64,000 nt of DNA from Ciona savignyi (lineage: Eukaryota; Chordata; Ascidiacea; Phlebobranchia; Cionidae), in assembly GCA_000149265.1 (NCBI GenBank), contig CH003401.1:901836-965835 (forward strand). Reading direction: 5' to 3'. The notes under the pieces are model-generated. The model searched no databases. It was not told where the DNA came from and saw only the letters and a program-made list of their open reading frames with translations. The position numbers and the translations under genes are program-made. Within the stretch, counting starts at the first letter, position 1, and every line of letters starts with the position of its first letter. Below are positions 59,170 through 64,000 of the stretch, one piece after another.

Positions 59170-59700
59170 TTAACACATTGTCAAACACATTTTTAAAAGC
59201 ACACCACCTGTCCATCTGCGGTACCTCTAAATACTACAGGATCGCTTGGACCGCTTGGAGCGCATGGAACGCTTAAATCGCTTGGATCGCTTGGAGCGCT
59301 TGGAGCGCTTGGATCGCTTACTATACTTCGTAATTACAAAAGCCGTGATAATAATGTTAGGGATGGGGTTAAAGTTAGTTCTGGGGTTAAGATTAGTGTT
59401 TGGGACAGGGTTAGAATTACTTTTCATAGCAATCTAAGTGATCCAAGCGCTCCAAGCGGTCCTGTAGTATTTAGAGGCACCCGTCCATCTGTGCTACATT
59501 TCCAAAGTCCCGATCATATATATTTGTACACAAATCAACCTTGATAAGAACACCATCTGTCCATCTGTGCCACATTTTCAAAGTCCTAATCATATATTTG
59601 TACACAAGTTACCTTAATAAACACACCACCTGTCTATCTGTGCCGCATTTCCAAAGTACCGGTCATATTTATTTGTATACAAATCAACCTAAATCAGCTA
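59170..59700. repeat. Minisatellite (same unit as 49590), split by an M1 MITE
   Basis: Units 'aagcacaccacctgtccatctg...ccacatttccaaagtcccgatcatatat' on both sides of the MITE at 59219-59482. Confidence 0.8.
59219..59482. mobile_element. MITE, family M1, intact with perfect 9-bp TSD
   Basis: Ends CGGTACCTCTAAATACTACA and the complement of GGGTGCCTCTAAATACTACA. The 9-bp duplication gtccatctg is perfect (59210-59218 and 59483-59491). The left arm carries expanded (GCTTGGAGC)n-type words that create a spurious RSKRSKR-like frame on the other strand. Confidence 0.92.
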
Positions 59701-60630
59701 AGCCCAACACCTGCAATTTTAAAATCCCGTTCGAACATATTTCTCCGCAAATCAATTTCTCAAACAACTACATTCTGTATATGCATCTACCATGCAAAAG
59801 TTACACTTATCATTTATTATATACGTCTTTTACACAGTCAACGTATTACAATGCCTTATATACGGCTCTGGCACCTAAATTAGGGGTTTACTAATAACCA
59901 CTCCTAAAGCTTTTATATCGTCGACTATCTCTGCAAAATAAAACTCGACGTATAAATGCGTGCATTTATATCCGCTAATAAACAAAACGCGTTTTGTTGA
60001 TTCGCTGTACGATTTTTCTTGTGTTTTGACGCCATTGGACCGGAAATAAGCAGAATTTTACGCGAAGCCTGGTTGTGTATTACAGCACAGTCACAAATTT
60101 TGTAAACTGTGTCGCATTTGGTTGCGTATTTTGGTAAACAACATACGTATAGCCCACAAATGCTATACGGTGCAATCAAAGGTGATTTTGTACGATAACT
60201 GTTATTGTGTATTACTATCATTATACATTAGGTTTAGCAGCCCAAAGTAAATATTCATGTTTTAATCCGTGAATGTGAAAACGCAAGGGGCATTATCACA
60301 CACGCCCTTTACCTTTTGAAACTTCAGGCGTATTCATGTTAACTTATGTCGTATTCACCTAAAATTACGAAAATACACTAAATAATTTCTTGGATAATAA
60401 AATTTGGAATAAAAATCACGTATTAAATAGCCTAAATAAAAGCTTAAAATCACGCCTGTCCATTGCTTTAGCATTATTCGTCGGACTAACCTATACTGCC
60501 TGGCAGAGAATCCGATTTAGGCTATTTAATTTCCATATTTCTTTGGAGTTTATTAAATTAAACATATTTTTCTTGTTAGGTTGCTAGGGCCACACTGCCT
60601 CTGTTTAATAGGACACTCTAACTAGGGCCC
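59701..60630. other. AT-rich intergenic DNA
   Basis: No convincing gene. A minus-strand frame at 59925-60221 contains several cysteines but has no splice or domain support. An S1 scrap (-) lies at about 60235-60310. Confidence 0.4.
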
Positions 60631-60849
60631 TGCAGATTAGCTTGGTGGGTAAGTGCTTAATTAGCCTTTCAGTTGAGGGGTTAAGGATTAATGGGTTCTG
60701 CCAAATTGAACAAAATTGCGAATCATACACAAAACACTGCAATAGCTCTGGTAATCCGACTGTGAGCGTGAGGTAATCTAACGATTGCCCGTGTGTTAAC
60801 GACACGCGTTTTTCCATTATATACAAAGATAAAAATGAATAACCTATAC
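60630..60849 (+). mobile_element. SINE S1, its tail hit by a hAT element
   Basis: 'cagattagcttggtgggtaag' to 'aaaatgaataacctata', where the hAT element follows at once. Confidence 0.8.
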
Positions 60850-61741
60850 CAGGGGTGGGCAACCTTTCTCGGTCTGGGTGCCAAAATCGGCTAAAATTAA
60901 TGGAAAAATCCTTCCGCGTGCCAACTAACAATTCGTGAGAACATATTTTTGTTTTTGAATGTTTACTCCTACTATAATAGGAGTTGTACTATTTCCTACT
61001 ATAGTAGAAGTTCTGTACTTTTGAATTGCACTAATGTGACATCAAATAGCTTCTTGTGATGTCATAAATACCTACAGCCTGTAAGCTTTCATGGCAAATT
61101 GTGTTTGTTAAGTTGATTGGAAGAAAAGTTGCGTAAAAACTTAATTTTACACAGTTTTTTTTTTCAGAAGCGTCGTTTAAATTTTTTAGAAGCGTCGTTT
61201 AAAAGGTGCTTAGCGATCCCAGAAAATTGTCCTGCGGTCCCAAAAAGACCGCGGACCCCAGTTTGAGAACCGCTATTTTACAGTAATATTTTACAGTAGG
61301 CAGGTGAAAAAGTGTGTTTAACGATAATTTTTTACTCTCATTAACGCAATTTGATAAACGTAACGATGAGCTTATGTGAAATAAGTTACCTGTCTTTTTT
61401 ACTTGCCGAAATATGCATTTATTACCTTTACCGATACCGAAAGACCTTACCGGTACATCGCAAATTTCTCTCACGTCCGATCCCTTGTCTGTGGCAGCAG
61501 GTTGCGAAATTTGCAAGCGGATTGTTGTACTCTTTGGTGTTTGTTGAATAACAATAACACGGTAATAAATAATCAAATCTTCACAACTTACATTTTATGC
61601 ACGTGGCCAAAGCTCAAATAATACAACAACTTTAAGTTATCATCTTTAACAGAAAGGAATCTAATTTCATTGAACTAGCGTGCCAGAAATACAAGCTCGC
61701 GTGCCAAGTTGGGCACGCGTGCCAGGGGTTGCCCATGCCTG
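60850..61741. mobile_element. hAT element with perfect 8-bp TSD
   Basis: Ends CAGGGGTGGGCAACC and GGTTGCCCATGCCTG, with acctatac duplicated at 60842-60849 and 61742-61749. The 892-bp interior lacks a transposase. A sequence resembling another hAT end (CCCCAGTTTGAGAACCGCT) lies near 61257-61275, probably a nested remnant. A palindromic 'actcctactataataggagt' is at about 60963. Confidence 0.93.
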
Positions 61742-61859
61742 ACCTATACTGTCCTGTCCTTAGTAAGCTATTTAAAGTAGTCCATGTCAGTTTCCGTGAT
61801 TATTGCAGCGTAATAAATAGGCCTACGATGTGGACATTTGCTAAGGTTGTATGTACGAA

Positions 61860-62220
61860 TAGGTTGGTGGGCTATTGCGTCACTCTTCAACCGAAAGGTT
61901 AAAATATCAAAACTGGTCGCTAGCTACTCGATTGTGTGCCTAGGAAAGACGCATGATAAACATCGAATGAACTCAGTAGATTATTGGGTTCTGTTGAAAC
62001 TTAATAAACGTTTAACGGTGTAAAAACTGTCAAACGGTTTCATGCTGAGTTAAAATGCCAATTACCTGTGTCACATGTTTGTTCCCGTAAATGGGAAAAC
62101 CAAGGATTAACACACGTGCGTTCATCACATTACCTCGCACATTATGTTGGGTTGCCGGAGCTATTAAAATATGTTGTGTACAATCAAAAATTCCTTTAAT
62201 TTGGTAGAATTATCGTGTTG
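61860..62220. mobile_element. Two diverged S1 SINE fragments in opposite orientation
   Basis: A plus-strand head part at about 61860-62010 and a minus-strand tail part at about 62065-62220. Confidence 0.65.
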
Positions 62221-63177
62221 ATATTGCCATTTTTCGTTTGACTGTTCTAAGTTAACTATCACTCTGGTCTAAAAAGTTTTGTTTAGTTCATTTATTTTTG
62301 CCCCAGAATTAATTATTGGCAATAAAGCAAAACCACGACACAAGAGCAGAAAAAACGATATCAAAAAACCTAACCAGACTTTAAATTTCTGCATAATTGA
62401 TGATTTGCTAATATTTTATTTTCCGTGTTTTTGATCCTTTTAATTAAGTACCATAGGAGTTTTTAAACATGAATTGTCACCCTCCCCTTAAATGTAATAT
62501 AAAATTTATGTTCCATTTGAGTAAGTTTTAGGTAAACAGCTGACACTGAACAGGAGTGACGTAAAACGTTCAACCAATCAAAATCGAGGATTACCGCATT
62601 TATGTTGTAGCCAACACACGAGAGTTACTTTCAAACATGTAGCGCGATTGAACGAGAAAACAACATGAATATAGCTATTTTTAACGGTTTTTCCATTTTA
62701 TATACGTATGGTTTATTAATTAACTACGCTCTACCTTAAGCTGTATAAGGTTGATAAAGGTGTAAAAGATTATTTGCAAAATTAGGCTATTTTTTGTACG
62801 TATAAGCCTATTTGGCAAAGTTAAGCTTAAGCCAGAGCACTTAATTTAAATATATACTTATTACCGTGGCATAAAACAGCATTTTACAGTGTTGTTGGTC
62901 GTTATTTTGCTTTTTTCTGTTAATAACACAGGCATTTTTTACTAAGTTTGCAGGCACCAAGACTATAGGTAACCCTTCGGTTTTATTGATGCCTCCTATA
63001 CTTTCATGTTAGAAAAGTTTTATTTAATTTCCAGTTACTGCCTTTAGTATGTGCATTTTTAGTGCCTAAAAATCCAACAATAAAATGAATTAAATTACAT
63101 CATTTTTATTATACTTACATGCGTCTTTCTTTCAGCCCAAGACCACTAGTAAAAACATAAATATCTTCTACTTACAG
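62221..63177. other. Upstream region of CEP57
   Basis: No repeat recognised. A TGACGTAA (62557-62564) and a CCAATCA (62574-62580) stand 10 bp apart, a plausible CRE-like and CCAAT pair. An AG acceptor after 'tcttctacttac' (63176-63177) lies 28 bp before the ATG. With no visible upstream exon, it could be a spliced-leader trans-splice site or the end of a 5' UTR intron. Confidence 0.4.
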
Positions 63178-63205
63178 GTTTTGCACTTTCTGTACATTTT
63201 TAATC

Positions 63206-64000
63206 ATGGCTACGTCACTGTTTGACGAACCCCCGTCCATAGCCTCATACCAAGACTACCCCACGAACAAACCCTTTATCAACAGCAATATTCGGAGATC
63301 ACCGAATAAACCAGTTAAAGCTTACCCCGAAAGCAGCAGCCAAGGTAAATAATTACATTTTCCAAATCTGTATACGACCTTTTCTAATTTTCAGTTAAAA
63401 TTATTTCAATAAAACTCATTTTCTTCCACTAAAAGCACCTAATTTTGAATTGCTAGAGAATCAAAAAATAATTCCAAATTATTTTCTATTCGATTATTGA
63501 TTCTAGAATCTCTATGTGAACTAACAATAAACTGCAATATTTATGTTTATCCCTGTATATAGATACACGCAAAGGACATTAACACAAGGGCAATCGTTAG
63601 ATTACCATGTGTCCACCATCAGATTACTGGATCGATTGCAGTGTATTGTGTATCATTTACACATTCCTTCAATTTGGTAGAACCCATCATTCCACTTGGT
63701 TCTGGCAATGTCTGTTAAGGACATAACCTACTCAATAGTGACCAGTTTCGAACCTGTACAACCCTTCGACTAAAAGGTGACTTATCTAAACGCCAAGCTA
63801 ATTGGTTGTCCATTAACCTGACAATCAACATGCCATACTATTATCCAGCTGACAACGGCCATATCCGTTTCCAACCCACAGTGATAACACATTAAATTCT
63901 GTATTTCTCTTTGATGTATTATAGCTGTGCTCTCAGCACTAAAGGGCCTACAGGACAAAATATACAACCTTGAGTTGGACCGATCAAAGGCGGAAAAAAA
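63206..64000 (+). CDS. cep57: CEP57 (translokin) N-terminal exons, runs off the window
   Basis: Centrosomal coiled-coil protein that acts in pericentriolar material organisation and in FGF2 and microtubule binding by family. Exon 1 is 63206-63344 and ends in phase 1. Exon 2 starts at 63925 and continues past 64000. Exon 1 ends YPTNKPFINSNIRRSPNKPV then KAYPESSSQ, and exon 2 reads AVLSALKGLQDKIYNLELDR then SKAEK. Vertebrate CEP57 has the same order: Y-P-x-x-K-P-F-x-N-S-x-x-R-R-S-P-x-K-P, A-Y-P-E-S, then x-A-L-K-x-L-Q-D-K-I-x-x-L-E-L-x-R. The second part starts the centrosome-targeting coiled coil. CEP57L1 is the vertebrate paralogue; a tunicate would be expected to have one gene for both. An S1 SINE sits in intron 1. 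Confidence 0.92.
63535..63815 (-). mobile_element. SINE S1 in CEP57 intron 1
   Basis: 'aatatttatgtttatccctg' to 'cgccaagctaattgg', diverged. It ends about 110 bp before exon 2. Confidence 0.8.

Noticed and set aside
59227-59437. Arg/Lys/Ser-repeat frames on both strands
   Set aside because: They come from the GCTTGGAGC-type words in the arm of an M1 MITE.
59925-60221. 98-codon minus-strand frame with several cysteines
   Set aside because: No convincing splice sites, signal peptide or match to the secreted family.
1-64000. CRISPR arrays, prophage or bacterial operons
   Set aside because: Split genes, SINEs and MITEs make the window clearly eukaryotic. The tandem repeats found are satellites without spacer structure.

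Overview
The window looks like nuclear DNA of a chordate invertebrate, most probably an ascidian close to Ciona. It is AT-rich, has short introns, and is full of tRNA-derived SINEs with TATCC tails, hAT and Mutator-like MITEs and satellite blocks. The recognisable genes are animal genes: snRNP Sm D1, an IFT56/TTC26 fragment, an SLC43-type transporter, a CYP1-like cytochrome P450 and CEP57. The species is inferred; no marker gene proves it. There are two 100-N assembly gaps (11400-11499 and 27305-27404).

Layout. 0-2 kb: Sm D1 (+), lacking only its tiny first exon. 2-30.5 kb: a block built from four same-strand copies (A-D) of one ancestral segment. Copies A and B begin in the Sm D1 3' UTR. Every copy carries, on the minus strand, a small secreted cysteine-rich gene with three coding exons. 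Between copies A and B lie a 5'-truncated, frameshifted IFT56 fragment, 335-bp satellite arrays and a small single-pass membrane protein gene with PPxY motifs. 30.5-32.3 kb: a possible 3'-terminal exon between two nearly identical 465-bp direct repeats. 33-37 kb: repeats and featureless AT-rich DNA. 38-39.4 kb: an SLC43-like transporter with an uninterrupted coding region. 41.4-43.6 kb: an intact fifth member of the secreted family. 47.3-55.3 kb: a six-exon CYP1-like P450 (-). 55-62 kb: repeats. 63.2 kb to the end: the first two coding exons of CEP57 (+).

The main discovery candidate is the secreted family. Copy A (134 aa) and the separate member E (153 aa) share a 15-nt first coding exon, a signal-peptide exon starting in phase 0, a phase-2 intron, and a last exon starting F-L-x-E. 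They also share a C-R-N-x-N-x(9)-C-G-x-C block and an A-C-x-C ending. This suggests a secreted cystine-knot-type cytokine; IL-17 is the family I would test first, but I could not search. Copies B and C are broken, while D looks intact apart from an assembly gap. The locus therefore shows recent amplification and decay of a fast-evolving secreted gene.
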